The position numbers and the translations under genes are program-made. From Pelagibacter sp052048135 (GTDB lineage Bacteria; Pseudomonadota; Alphaproteobacteria; Pelagibacterales; Pelagibacteraceae): DNA of 64,000 nucleotides. The notes under the pieces were generated by a model. It was not told where the DNA came from. It was given only the letters and a program-made list of their open reading frames with translations, and made no database searches. The stretch spans positions 62,001-126,000 of the forward strand of contig NZ_JBNAIM010000002.1 of the NCBI RefSeq assembly GCF_052048135.1, written 5' to 3'. Shown one piece after another: positions 51,720 through 59,869 of the stretch (positions are counted from its first letter, which is position 1; every line of letters starts with the position of its first letter).

Positions 51720-52346
51720 ATGAAAGTTACTATTGTTGATTATAACTCGGGCAATATAAGCTCGGTGATAAACTCTTTTAAAGAAGTTGCTCAAGATAAA
51801 GTAAATATTGAAGTTACTTCAGACTTAAATAAGATTAAATCAAGTGATAAAGTGGTTTTACCAGGGCAGGGCTCATTTAAAAGCTGTGTAGATGCTTTAA
51901 ACAAAATTAAAGGCCTTACAGATACACTTAACGAATTTGCAATCACAAATAAAAAACCTCTTCTTGGGATTTGTGTTGGCTTACAAATGTTTGCTGATTT
52001 TGGATATGAAGAAACTGAAAGAAAAGGTTTAGGTTGGATTCCAGGTAAAGTATCAAAAATAGATAATCAAAATGGAAAATTTAAACTTCCTCACGTTGGT
52101 TGGAATCAAATTAATATTGTAAAAGAAAGTAAAATTTTTCAAAATATAGAAAATAACTCTCACATGTATTTTGTACATAGTTATGAATTTATACCAAATG
52201 ATAAAAATGTAATTTCAGCAACAACTGATTATTCATCAAATATTGTTTGTTCTGTTGAAAAAGAAAATATTTTTGGAACTCAATTTCACCCTGAAAAGAG
52301 TGATAAGATTGGTCTAAAAATAATTAATAATTTTATAAATTTGTAA
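51720..52346 (+). CDS. hisH: Imidazole glycerol phosphate synthase, glutaminase subunit
   Basis: Class I amidotransferase that feeds ammonia to HisF. VLPGQGSF, the nucleophile Cys85 in LLGICVGLQMF, and FGTQFHPEKSDKIG with the catalytic His and Glu. 208 residues. It is 5 bp after hisB and is followed by hisA at the next base. Confidence 0.97.
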   Translation: MKVTIVDYNSGNISSVINSFKEVAQDKVNIEVTSDLNKIKSSDKVVLPGQGSFKSCVDALNKIKGLTDTLNEFAITNKKPLLGICVGLQMFADFGYEETERKGLGWIPGKVSKIDNQNGKFKLPHVGWNQINIVKESKIFQNIENNSHMYFVHSYEFIPNDKNVISATTDYSSNIVCSVEKENIFGTQFHPEKSDKIGLKIINNFINL

Positions 52347-53063
52347 ATGAAAATATTTCCAGCAATTGATATTAAAGATAAAAAGTGTGTGAGGTTAGTT
52401 AAAGGAGATTTTGATAATAAAACTGAGTATAAAATGTCTCCAGTTAAGCAAGCAGGAAAATACAAAGAGCATGGATTTAAAAATTTACATATAGTTGATT
52501 TAGATGGTGCTTTAACTGGTGAAACAGTTAATCAAGATATCATTAAAGACATAATTGCTAAATTTGATCTTAGGGTTGAGATAGGTGGTGGTATTAGAAA
52601 TCTTGATAATATTCAAAAATATATAGACGCTGGTGTAGATAAAGTAATTTTAGGAAGTGCTGCTATAAAAGATAAAAATTTTTTAAAAGAAGCATGTGAA
52701 AAATTTCCAAATAAGATTGCTTTAGGTTTAGATGCTAAAGATGGGTATTTGTCAGTATCTGGATGGAAAGAAAGTTCTAATCAATTAACTTTAGACTACT
52801 TAAAAGAGGTTAACGATTACGGTGTTAGCAGATTGATTTATACAGATATTAATCGTGATGGTATGAAACAAAGTCCAAATTTTGATGAAACATTAAAAGT
52901 TGCTGAATTATCAAATTGCCCTGTAGTTATATCTGGTGGAGTTTCATCTATAGATGATATTAAACAAGCAAAGAATTTAAAAAATATTGAAGGTATAATA
53001 GTTGGTAAAGCCATCTATGATGGTGATATTAAATTAGAAGAATTAGTAAAAGAAGATGCTTAA
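52347..53063 (+). CDS. hisA: Phosphoribosylformimino-5-aminoimidazole carboxamide ribotide isomerase
   Basis: (beta/alpha)8-barrel Amadori isomerase of step 4 of histidine synthesis. Catalytic Asp8 in FPAIDIKDKKCVRL, ProFAR-binding VEIGGGIRNLDNI and a second Asp in YTDINRDGMKQSPN. 238 residues. It overlaps hisF by 8 bp. Confidence 0.97.
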   Translation: MKIFPAIDIKDKKCVRLVKGDFDNKTEYKMSPVKQAGKYKEHGFKNLHIVDLDGALTGETVNQDIIKDIIAKFDLRVEIGGGIRNLDNIQKYIDAGVDKVILGSAAIKDKNFLKEACEKFPNKIALGLDAKDGYLSVSGWKESSNQLTLDYLKEVNDYGVSRLIYTDINRDGMKQSPNFDETLKVAELSNCPVVISGGVSSIDDIKQAKNLKNIEGIIVGKAIYDGDIKLEELVKEDA

Positions 53064-53811
53064 AAATAGAATAATCCCTTGTCTAGATGTTCAAAATGGA
53101 CGTGTTGTAAAAGGTATAAATTTTGTTGATCTAAAAGATGCAGGTGATCCTGTAGAACAAGCCAAAATCTACAGTGATGGTGGAGCAGATGAAATTTGTT
53201 TTTTAGATATTACAGCTTCTAATGAAAATAGAGATATAATTTATAATGTTGTAGAAAAAACTTCGAAGAAATGTTTTGTTCCTTTAACAGTAGGTGGTGG
53301 AATTAGAAGTGTAGAAGATATTAATAAACTACTTAACTGCGGTGCTGACAAAGTTTCTATAAATACAGCTGCAGTCGAAAATTCAAAAGTAGTTCTAGAA
53401 AGTTCAAAAAAGTTTGGATCTCAGTGTATTGTTGTTGCAATAGATGCCAAAAAGAATGGAGATAAATGGGAAGTATTCACTCATGGGGGAAGAAACAACA
53501 GTGGGATTAATGCTTTGGATTATGCAAAACAAATGGAAGAAAATGGTGCAGGAGAATTATTAGTAACCTCTATGGATAGAGATGGTACGCAAGTTGGTTA
53601 TGATATTAATTTGATGTCTAAAATTTCATCTAAAGTAAATATACCAGTGATAGCATCGGGTGGAGTTGGGAATCTAGATCATTTGGTAGATGGAATTAAA
53701 TTAGGAAAAGCAAGTGCTGTTCTAGCTGCATCCATATTTCATTACGGAAAACATTCAGTAAAAGAAGCAAAGGAATATTTGGACTCAAAAGGAATACCTG
53801 TTAGAATTTGA
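53056..53811 (+). CDS. hisF: Imidazole glycerol phosphate synthase, cyclase subunit
   Basis: Barrel enzyme joining PRFAR and ammonia to IGP and AICAR. IPCLDVQNGRVVKGINF has Asp11, and LLVTSMDRDGTQVGYD holds the second Asp. 251 residues, standard. AICAR, the by-product, feeds PurH, which is encoded later in the window. It is 1 bp before hisE. Confidence 0.98.
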   Translation: MLKNRIIPCLDVQNGRVVKGINFVDLKDAGDPVEQAKIYSDGGADEICFLDITASNENRDIIYNVVEKTSKKCFVPLTVGGGIRSVEDINKLLNCGADKVSINTAAVENSKVVLESSKKFGSQCIVVAIDAKKNGDKWEVFTHGGRNNSGINALDYAKQMEENGAGELLVTSMDRDGTQVGYDINLMSKISSKVNIPVIASGGVGNLDHLVDGIKLGKASAVLAASIFHYGKHSVKEAKEYLDSKGIPVRI

Positions 53812-53812
53812 T

Positions 53813-54085
53813 ATGCTAAGTGCTCTAGAAAATTTATTCAATCTTGCGAGAGAACGAAAAAAATCTCCTATAGATGGGTCCTATACAAACAAATTATTAA
53901 GTGACAAGTCTTTAAGTAAAAAAAAAGTACTAGAAGAAATTAATGAACTTATCGAGGCTGTAGAAAATAATTCAAACAAAATTCATGAAGCTGCTGACGT
54001 TTTTTATCACTTAATAATGTATTTAGAGTCAAATGATGTAAGAATAGAAGATGTTATGAATGAACTAAACAAAAGAAAAAAATGA
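53813..54085 (+). CDS. hisE: Phosphoribosyl-ATP pyrophosphatase
   Basis: Step 2 of histidine synthesis, MazG-like all-alpha fold, monofunctional. 90 residues: LARERKKSPIDGSYTNKLLSD and KVLEEINELIEAVEN-EAADVFYHLIMYLE give the metal-binding Glu/Asp pattern (E-E-x-x-E, ExxD). It overlaps hinT by 4 bp. The HisF-HisE-HinT order is common in alphaproteobacteria. Confidence 0.94.
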   Translation: MLSALENLFNLARERKKSPIDGSYTNKLLSDKSLSKKKVLEEINELIEAVENNSNKIHEAADVFYHLIMYLESNDVRIEDVMNELNKRKK

Positions 54086-54447
54086 GTTACGACGATAATA
54101 ATATTTTTGCAAAAATTTTAAGAGGAGAAATTCCTTGTAAAAAAATTTATGAGGATGATTTTGTATTATCATTTCATGATATTAATCCCCAAAAAAAGAT
54201 CCATGCCCTTGTTATACCAAAAGGAAAATATATCGATCTTGACGACTTTAGTTTAAATGCATCATCTGATGAAATGGTGGGTCTATTAAAAGGAATAAAT
54301 ATTGTTGCTAAAAAACTTAGGATTTCAGTAGATACAGGAAAAGGTTATAGAGCTCTAGCTAATATCAGTGAACATGGAGGCCAAGAGGTACCTCATTTAC
54401 ACTTTCATTTATTTGGAGGTGAAAGAGTTGGTAAAATGGTTGAGTGA
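54082..54447 (+). CDS. HIT-family nucleotide-binding protein (HinT-like)
   Basis: Purine nucleoside phosphoramidase type, 121 residues. IFAKILRGEIPCKKIYEDDFVLSFHDINPQKKIHALVIPK is the usual start, and HLHFHLFGG holds the histidine triad. Its physiological substrate is not known. It ends in a GTGA overlap with the GNAT gene. Confidence 0.93.
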   Translation: MSYDDNNIFAKILRGEIPCKKIYEDDFVLSFHDINPQKKIHALVIPKGKYIDLDDFSLNASSDEMVGLLKGINIVAKKLRISVDTGKGYRALANISEHGGQEVPHLHFHLFGGERVGKMVE

Positions 54448-54947
54448 GCAAAAAAGTTCAAAGAAATTATTTAGAAATAAATTTTTTAGAAGATTTAAAA
54501 GAGAAGTCTAATTTTTCAGAAAACTATTCTATTAATCTTGTAGATCCTGTTGATTTTCAATTGAATAAATTTTTTTACAAAAATATTGGAAAAAAACATC
54601 ATTGGGTAGATAGGTTGGTTTGGACTGAAAAACAATGGATTGATTATGTATCTAATAAAAATGTAAAAACATATGTTCTAAAAAATGCAGATGATTTTGT
54701 AGGTTATTTTGAACTGAATTTACATCCAGAGAAAAATGAGGTTGAGATAGCGTATCTGGGTTTATTGGAGGAATATCAAAATAAAAATTTGGGCTCATAT
54801 TTACTATCAAAAGCTATTAGAAATTCATTTTTATATAAAGCAAAAAGAGTTTGGGTGCACACTTGTTCACTAGATCATAAAAATGCATTAAATAATTATA
54901 TTGCTAGGGGCATGAGGATTTTTAAAACTGAAACTATATTTTTATAA
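54444..54947 (+). CDS. GNAT-family N-acetyltransferase
   Basis: 167 residues from a GTG start that overlaps the hinT stop. The acetyl-CoA site is in EVEIAYLGLLEEYQNKNLGSYLLSKAIRNSF (motif A QxxxxGxG/A, here QNKNLGSY), followed by RVWVHTCSLDHKNALNNYIARGM. This matches the alphaproteobacterial GNAT gene downstream of hisE-hinT. Substrate unknown. It abuts lolA tail-to-tail with no gap. Confidence 0.88.
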   Translation: MSKKVQRNYLEINFLEDLKEKSNFSENYSINLVDPVDFQLNKFFYKNIGKKHHWVDRLVWTEKQWIDYVSNKNVKTYVLKNADDFVGYFELNLHPEKNEVEIAYLGLLEEYQNKNLGSYLLSKAIRNSFLYKAKRVWVHTCSLDHKNALNNYIARGMRIFKTETIFL

Positions 54948-55505
54948 TTAATTTTGTTTAGGTAGTACAAATAATTCTTTTTCTAATTTTTGATTTCTTT
55001 TTATAGAAGAGAGATAAGTAATGCTGATATTTTGGTATAAATCAATAGTTTGCCAGCCAATTAAGTTGAAAGTCTTTTTGTCGAAAAATAAATTAATTTC
55101 ATTTTCATTTTCAATAAATTTATAGTTGATAAAGTTTTCGCCAACATTTCTTTCGTTTAAACTTTTAATTTTATTTAGTAAGAAATCTTTATTTAGAATA
55201 GAATTTAAAGGTGTTTTTTCTAATGGATATAAATAGTAGCTACTTAAAGTCTTAATAACTAAAGATTTTCCATTAGAAACCAGGATTTTTTGATTACTAA
55301 GATCATATTTACAATAAATTTTTTTTGGATACTCAATAGTGCAATTACCATTTTCAACTTTACCATTTATATTTTGTTCAAATTGGAATGATATATTTTC
55401 AATGTTCTTAAATTTATTTATTATATTCTCTTTAATTGAGGCTGAGGCATTGTTAATTAAACAAGTAAAAATAATAATTACAAAAATTTTTTTACTATAA
55501 TACAT
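54948..55505 (-). CDS. lolA: Outer-membrane lipoprotein carrier LolA
   Basis: Periplasmic chaperone that moves lipoproteins from LolCDE to the outer membrane. I start it at the ATG at 55505 (MYYSKKIFVIIIFTCLINNASA signal peptide, 185 residues). Upstream in-frame codons would precede the signal peptide. IENISFQFEQNINGKVENGNCTIEYPKKIYCKY and NGKSLVIKTLSSYYLYPLEKTPL fit the LolA beta-barrel. It overlaps ftsK by 11 bp, the classical ftsK-lolA pairing. Confidence 0.87.
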   Translation of the reverse strand: MYYSKKIFVIIIFTCLINNASASIKENIINKFKNIENISFQFEQNINGKVENGNCTIEYPKKIYCKYDLSNQKILVSNGKSLVIKTLSSYYLYPLEKTPLNSILNKDFLLNKIKSLNERNVGENFINYKFIENENEINLFFDKKTFNLIGWQTIDLYQNISITYLSSIKRNQKLEKELFVLPKQN

Positions 55506-57618
55506 CTCTTTTTCCAACATGATTTGCTTTACTAACAATACCATCAGCTTCCATCATATCGATAATTCTTGCAGCTCTATTGTATCCGATTTGAAGTTTT
55601 CTTTGCAAAAAAGAGGTTGATGCTTTTCCCTCAGATTTTATTATTTCTACTGCGGTTTGATATAATTCATCTTTATCACCTTGATTTTTTGAGGACTCAT
55701 TCATTTCTTTTTCATCTGCAAAATTTAAAATTTCATCAACATAATCTGGCTCAGCTTGAGATCTTAAAAAATTATTAATTTTTTCAATTTCACTATCGGA
55801 TACAAAAGGTGCATGTATTCTTATTATTCTGTTGGCAGAGGACATATATAACATATCTCCTTTACCTAATAATTGTTCTGCACCTTGTTCGCCTAAGATT
55901 GTCCTACTATCTATCTTTGATGTTACTTGAAAAGATATTCTAGTTGGGAAATTTGCTTTGATTGTGCCTGTAATTACATCGACACTTGGACGTTGAGTAG
56001 CCATAATTATATGAATTCCAGCTGCTCTAGCCATTTGAGATAATTTTTGAATATAATTCTCTATTTCTTTTCCAGCAACTAACATTAAATCAGACATTTC
56101 ATCAACAACTACAACTATGTAAGGCATAGGAAGTTTGTGCTTTGAATTGTAGCCATCTATGTTTCTAACTCCTTCTTTGGTCATTAACCGATATCTACTT
56201 TCCATTTCCTTTACAACCCAACCTAAAACAGATGCAGCTTTTTTGGCTTCAGTGATAACTGGGCATAATAAATGTGGAATTCCTTCGTAAGTAGAAAGTT
56301 CTAACATTTTAGGATCAATCAGAATAAATTTACACCGCTCAGGTGAATGTTTGTAGAGTAGAGATAATATTATAGTATTAATACATACGGATTTACCAGA
56401 ACCAGTAGTACCAGCTATAAGTAAATGAGGCATAGATGATAAATCACCGATTAATGGTGTACCAGAAATACTTTTTCCTAGAGCTATTGGTAATTTGATA
56501 TCCTTTTTTTTAAAATCTATGTGATTAATTATTTCACTTAAATAAACATTCTCTCTTTGAATATTTGGAAGCTCTATTCCTATAGTATTACTCCCTGGTA
56601 TTGTTGCAATACGTGCAGATTCGGAACTTGTATTTCTAGCAATATCATCAGAAAGATTAATTATTTTTGAAACTTTAATGCCAGCCGCTGGTTCAAACTC
56701 ATTTAAAGTAACAACAGGCCCATTACTAACTTTTTTAATTTTTCCATCTACACCAAAGTCTAAAAGAATTTTTTCAAGAAATTCTGGATCACTATTTTCA
56801 TTTTTTTCTGAATTGTCTCTTTCTTTTTTTGTTGGAATCTTTAAAAGATCGACAGTAGGTAGGGAAAATTTGGTTTTGTTAGTTGATCTATTACTTTCTG
56901 CTTTAATAAATGGTAGATCCTCTTGAATTAAATCCTTTATCTCATCTTGAGGAATGAACTCATTTATAATTTCATTTTTATTCGTATAATTTTTAATATC
57001 CTTTTTAAAGAAAATTAGATTTAATTTTTTTAAACTTAGATAAAAATTCTTTAAGTTGAAACTTATACTTAATAAGAAAAAAAATAGTGCTGCTAATATA
57101 AGAAAATAGTAGAAAAAATTTGGTTGGGTTTCAATTATATTGCTTATAAATGTTTTGTTCAAATAATTACCAACAAAACCTCCACTTCCATTTATATAAA
57201 ATTCAAAACTTTCTGTATAATAAAAATTAAAAAATAAAGATCCTATGGAAGAATAAATTATGATTAGAAAAAAATTTTCTATAAAAAGTAAAATTTCTTT
57301 TTTTTTACAAATATTTAATCCTGTGAAAATAAAAGTAAAAGGAATTAAATAAGCAATAATACCAATAGATTGAAAAATTAAATCTGATGTGAAACTGCCT
57401 TGAAATCCTAATATATTTTTGATTTCTGTATTTTCTGGAAAAATAAAATTTGGATCTTCAGGAGAATACGAGATTAAAGCAATAATTAACAAAATACCTA
57501 ATAAAAAAATACAAATACCAAATAATTCAATTAATCTTTTGATAATAAAAGCCAATGCTGTATTTGATAGTTTTTTTATATCCATATTAGATGAATCAAA
57601 TTTAACACTTTGTATCAT
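55495..57618 (-). CDS. ftsK: DNA translocase FtsK
   Basis: Septal DNA pump that segregates chromosome termini and activates XerCD. 707 residues: four N-terminal membrane helices (about 32-185), a short charged linker, RecA-like motor with Walker A GTTGSGKS (403-410) and Walker B YIVVVVDEMSDLM, and a C-terminal gamma winged helix (from about 645, LQRKLQIGYNRAARIIDMMEADGIVS) that reads KOPS. Shorter linker than E. coli FtsK, as in other alphaproteobacteria. Confidence 0.97.
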   Translation of the reverse strand: MIQSVKFDSSNMDIKKLSNTALAFIIKRLIELFGICIFLLGILLIIALISYSPEDPNFIFPENTEIKNILGFQGSFTSDLIFQSIGIIAYLIPFTFIFTGLNICKKKEILLFIENFFLIIIYSSIGSLFFNFYYTESFEFYINGSGGFVGNYLNKTFISNIIETQPNFFYYFLILAALFFFLLSISFNLKNFYLSLKKLNLIFFKKDIKNYTNKNEIINEFIPQDEIKDLIQEDLPFIKAESNRSTNKTKFSLPTVDLLKIPTKKERDNSEKNENSDPEFLEKILLDFGVDGKIKKVSNGPVVTLNEFEPAAGIKVSKIINLSDDIARNTSSESARIATIPGSNTIGIELPNIQRENVYLSEIINHIDFKKKDIKLPIALGKSISGTPLIGDLSSMPHLLIAGTTGSGKSVCINTIILSLLYKHSPERCKFILIDPKMLELSTYEGIPHLLCPVITEAKKAASVLGWVVKEMESRYRLMTKEGVRNIDGYNSKHKLPMPYIVVVVDEMSDLMLVAGKEIENYIQKLSQMARAAGIHIIMATQRPSVDVITGTIKANFPTRISFQVTSKIDSRTILGEQGAEQLLGKGDMLYMSSANRIIRIHAPFVSDSEIEKINNFLRSQAEPDYVDEILNFADEKEMNESSKNQGDKDELYQTAVEIIKSEGKASTSFLQRKLQIGYNRAARIIDMMEADGIVSKANHVGKRDVL

Positions 57619-57650
57619 CTAATTTTTGTTGTTAAAATTAAAAAAATATT

Positions 57651-58721
57651 ATGAAACTTGGTATATTAGGAAATGGATTAACAAGCTTAAGTTTAGCCAA
57701 ATCTTTGGTTAATAAAGGAATATTTGTTGATATTTTTTTGGATCAAAAAAATTTAGATTTTAATAAAAAAAGAACGATAGGTTTATCAAAAAAAAATATT
57801 GATTTTTTCAATCGTGAAATTCTAAATATTGAAAAATTTTTATGGAACATAAATAAAATAGAAATTTATTCTGAAAATTTAAAGGGTGAAAAAATCCTTA
57901 ATTTTGAAAATGATAATTATGACCTTTTTTCAATGATTAAAAATTTTCAATTACAAAAAGAGTTACTTTCAAAACTTACAATTAACAAATTTTGTAATTT
58001 TAAAAAAAAAAAAAATTATGAAAATTTAAATTTAAAAGAATATAGTTTAATTATTAATTGCGATAGTAGAAATCAAATAACAAAAAAATTTTTTTATAAA
58101 AATTTGATTAAAAAATATAATAGTTTTGCACACACTACAATTATTAAACATAAAAAAATAAAAAATAATGTTGCCTGTCAAATATTTACTCGAAAAGGCC
58201 CCTTGGCTTTCTTACCTCTATCAGAAACAGAGACTTCTATTGTATATTCAGTTAAAGGTGAAAAAAATATTGATTTAAAAAAATTATTTGAAAAATATAA
58301 TTTTAAATATGAATCAGTTTTATTTGAAAAACCAGCATCATTTGAGTTAAAATCAACTAACCTAAGATCTTATTATCACAACAATATTTTAGCATTTGGA
58401 GATTTGTTGCATCGAATACATCCACTCGCAGGACAAGGTTTTAATATGACTATAAGGGATATTAATATTTTGTGTGAATTAATAAATTGTAGAATAGATA
58501 ATGGATTAGAATTAGATAAATCAATTTGTATTGATTTTGAAAAAAAAACTAAACATAAAAATTATCTTTTTTCTCGCGGAATAGATTATGTTTATGAATT
58601 TTTTAATCTTGAAAGTAAGATGGACAATAATATTTTAAGCAAATCAATTCAGGTAATTGGAAAAAACAAATTTTTAAACAAATCATTTGAAAAAATAGCT
58701 AATAACGGATTAGATTTTTGA
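57651..58721 (+). CDS. UbiH/UbiF/COQ6-type FAD-dependent hydroxylase
   Basis: 356-residue flavoprotein monooxygenase, probably a ring hydroxylase of ubiquinone synthesis. GILGNGLTSLSLAKSLV (about 4-20) is the FAD Rossmann motif, and LAFGDLLHRIHPLAGQGFNMTIRDI is the second FAD motif (GDxxHxxxPxxGQGxN). The usual DG motif in the middle is weak. The protein is somewhat short (about 390 is usual), and which ring position it acts on cannot be told. It is divergent from ftsK. Confidence 0.84.
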   Translation: MKLGILGNGLTSLSLAKSLVNKGIFVDIFLDQKNLDFNKKRTIGLSKKNIDFFNREILNIEKFLWNINKIEIYSENLKGEKILNFENDNYDLFSMIKNFQLQKELLSKLTINKFCNFKKKKNYENLNLKEYSLIINCDSRNQITKKFFYKNLIKKYNSFAHTTIIKHKKIKNNVACQIFTRKGPLAFLPLSETETSIVYSVKGEKNIDLKKLFEKYNFKYESVLFEKPASFELKSTNLRSYYHNNILAFGDLLHRIHPLAGQGFNMTIRDINILCELINCRIDNGLELDKSICIDFEKKTKHKNYLFSRGIDYVYEFFNLESKMDNNILSKSIQVIGKNKFLNKSFEKIANNGLDF

Positions 58722-58723
58722 CA

Positions 58724-59371
58724 CTACTGAATTGTAGTATTATTGTAGTTATCAAATGAATAAGTTGTTAGAATTTGTGAAATTCTGTTTTTTCTTAATT
58801 CTAGGTTTTTAGCTTCTAATAGAATTTGTTTTTCTTCAAGTGTAAATGGAGATGCCATAGCCAAGGCATTTATTGTTTCATTTAAACTCTGTTTTTCTAG
58901 TCCTTTCCAATTAATAATAAAACCTCGTTTTTCAAAAAGAGTTTTTAAATCTTTAAAAATTAATTTTAAATCTGAAAATTGGATATTGTCATTCTGTGTA
59001 TTTAAATCTTCATAAAAATTTTTAAATTCTATCTTGCACTCTCTATATTTTTTGGCTGATTTTATTTCATTTACTATTTCAAATCTAATTATACCCTGTA
59101 ATTCAATCAAAAATTGACCATTTTGACTTTCTTTAAAACTGGTTATTTTTCCCATACAACCAACATCATATAACTGAGGAATAGATTGATCATTTTTTGA
59201 ATTTCTTGGCTGTATCATTCCTATGAGTTTATTATTACTCATACTATCGTTAATCATATCAATATATCTTGGCTCAAAAATATTTAAGGGTACTGTAGTT
59301 TTAGGAAAAATTATAAAATTGCTTAAAGGAAAAATTGATAATATTTGAGGTAGTTCTTCTTTTTTCATCAT
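58724..59371 (-). CDS. Lon N-terminal (LON substrate-binding) domain protein
   Basis: 215 residues without ATPase or protease part. LSIFPLSNFIIFPKTTVPLNIFEPRYIDMINDSM and GMIQPRN match the stand-alone LON_substr_bdg family (COG2802) found in many alphaproteobacteria. Presumably binds proteins, but function is unknown. It is convergent with the UbiH-like gene (2-bp gap) and divergent from tRNA-Gly. Confidence 0.87.
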   Translation of the reverse strand: MMKKEELPQILSIFPLSNFIIFPKTTVPLNIFEPRYIDMINDSMSNNKLIGMIQPRNSKNDQSIPQLYDVGCMGKITSFKESQNGQFLIELQGIIRFEIVNEIKSAKKYRECKIEFKNFYEDLNTQNDNIQFSDLKLIFKDLKTLFEKRGFIINWKGLEKQSLNETINALAMASPFTLEEKQILLEAKNLELRKNRISQILTTYSFDNYNNTTIQ

Positions 59372-59396
59372 AAAAACATACCATATTTAATATTAC

Positions 59397-59425
59397 TTGA
59401 ATTAAAAAAAACGACACACTATATT
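59397..59425 (+). promoter_or_regulatory. Sigma-70 promoter of tRNA-Gly
   Basis: TTGAAT (59397-59402), 17-bp spacer, TATATT (59420-59425). It lies 10 bp upstream of the tRNA acceptor stem, giving a very short 5' leader. Confidence 0.7.
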
Positions 59426-59435
59426 AAATTTTTTT

Positions 59436-59510
59436 GCGGGCATAGCTCAGTGGTAGAGCGTCTCGTTGCCAACGAGAAGGTCGAGGGTTCGACCCCCTTT
59501 GCCCGCTCCA
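59436..59510 (+). tRNA. tRNA-Gly (anticodon GCC)
   Basis: Acceptor GCGGGCA pairs with TGCCCGC, followed by discriminator T and encoded CCA. The D arm is GCTCAGTGGTAGAGC, the anticodon stem TCTCG/CGAGA encloses TTGCCAA (anticodon GCC), and the T arm contains GGTTCGACC. All arms are intact. It reads GGC and GGT glycine codons. The 3' end is not followed by an integrase or a repeat, so it is not an occupied attachment site. Confidence 0.97.
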
Positions 59511-59533
59511 AAAAAACATAAAGATAATTTTAT

Positions 59534-59869
59534 ATGTCAGAGCTTTCAGAAAAAAAATGTATTCCATGCGAGGGTGGTGTTTTGCCATTTGATATTTCAG
59601 AAATTCATAAATATCAAAAAAAAGTTGATGGCTGGGATATAGTGAATGATAAAAAGAATATATATTTTTTGGAAAAAAAATTTACATTTAAAAATTTTTT
59701 AGAAAGTCAGAAATTTATTAATGAAGTAGGAAAAATATCTGAAGAAGAAGGTCATCATCCAGATATTACATTTGGCTGGGGTTATGCTAAAATAAATATT
59801 ACAACTCATGCAATAGAAGGGTTGTCAGAAAATGATTTTATATTGGCAGCCAAAATCGATAAGATTTAG
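59534..59869 (+). CDS. phhB: Pterin-4a-carbinolamine dehydratase
   Basis: 111-residue enzyme recycling tetrahydrobiopterin-type cofactors, or a DCoH-like protein. EEGHHPDITFGWGYAKINITTHAIEGLSENDFILAAKID has the catalytic His pair and the conserved [EKR]xxxHHP motif. It may be co-transcribed with tRNA-Gly just upstream. No phenylalanine hydroxylase gene is visible in the window. Its stop shares TTAG with purH. Confidence 0.92.
   Translation: MSELSEKKCIPCEGGVLPFDISEIHKYQKKVDGWDIVNDKKNIYFLEKKFTFKNFLESQKFINEVGKISEEEGHHPDITFGWGYAKINITTHAIEGLSENDFILAAKIDKI

Noticed and set aside
59436..59533. tRNA-Gly as integration site of a mobile element
   Set aside because: The tRNA is intact and followed 24 bp later by phhB. 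No integrase, direct repeat or composition shift is nearby.
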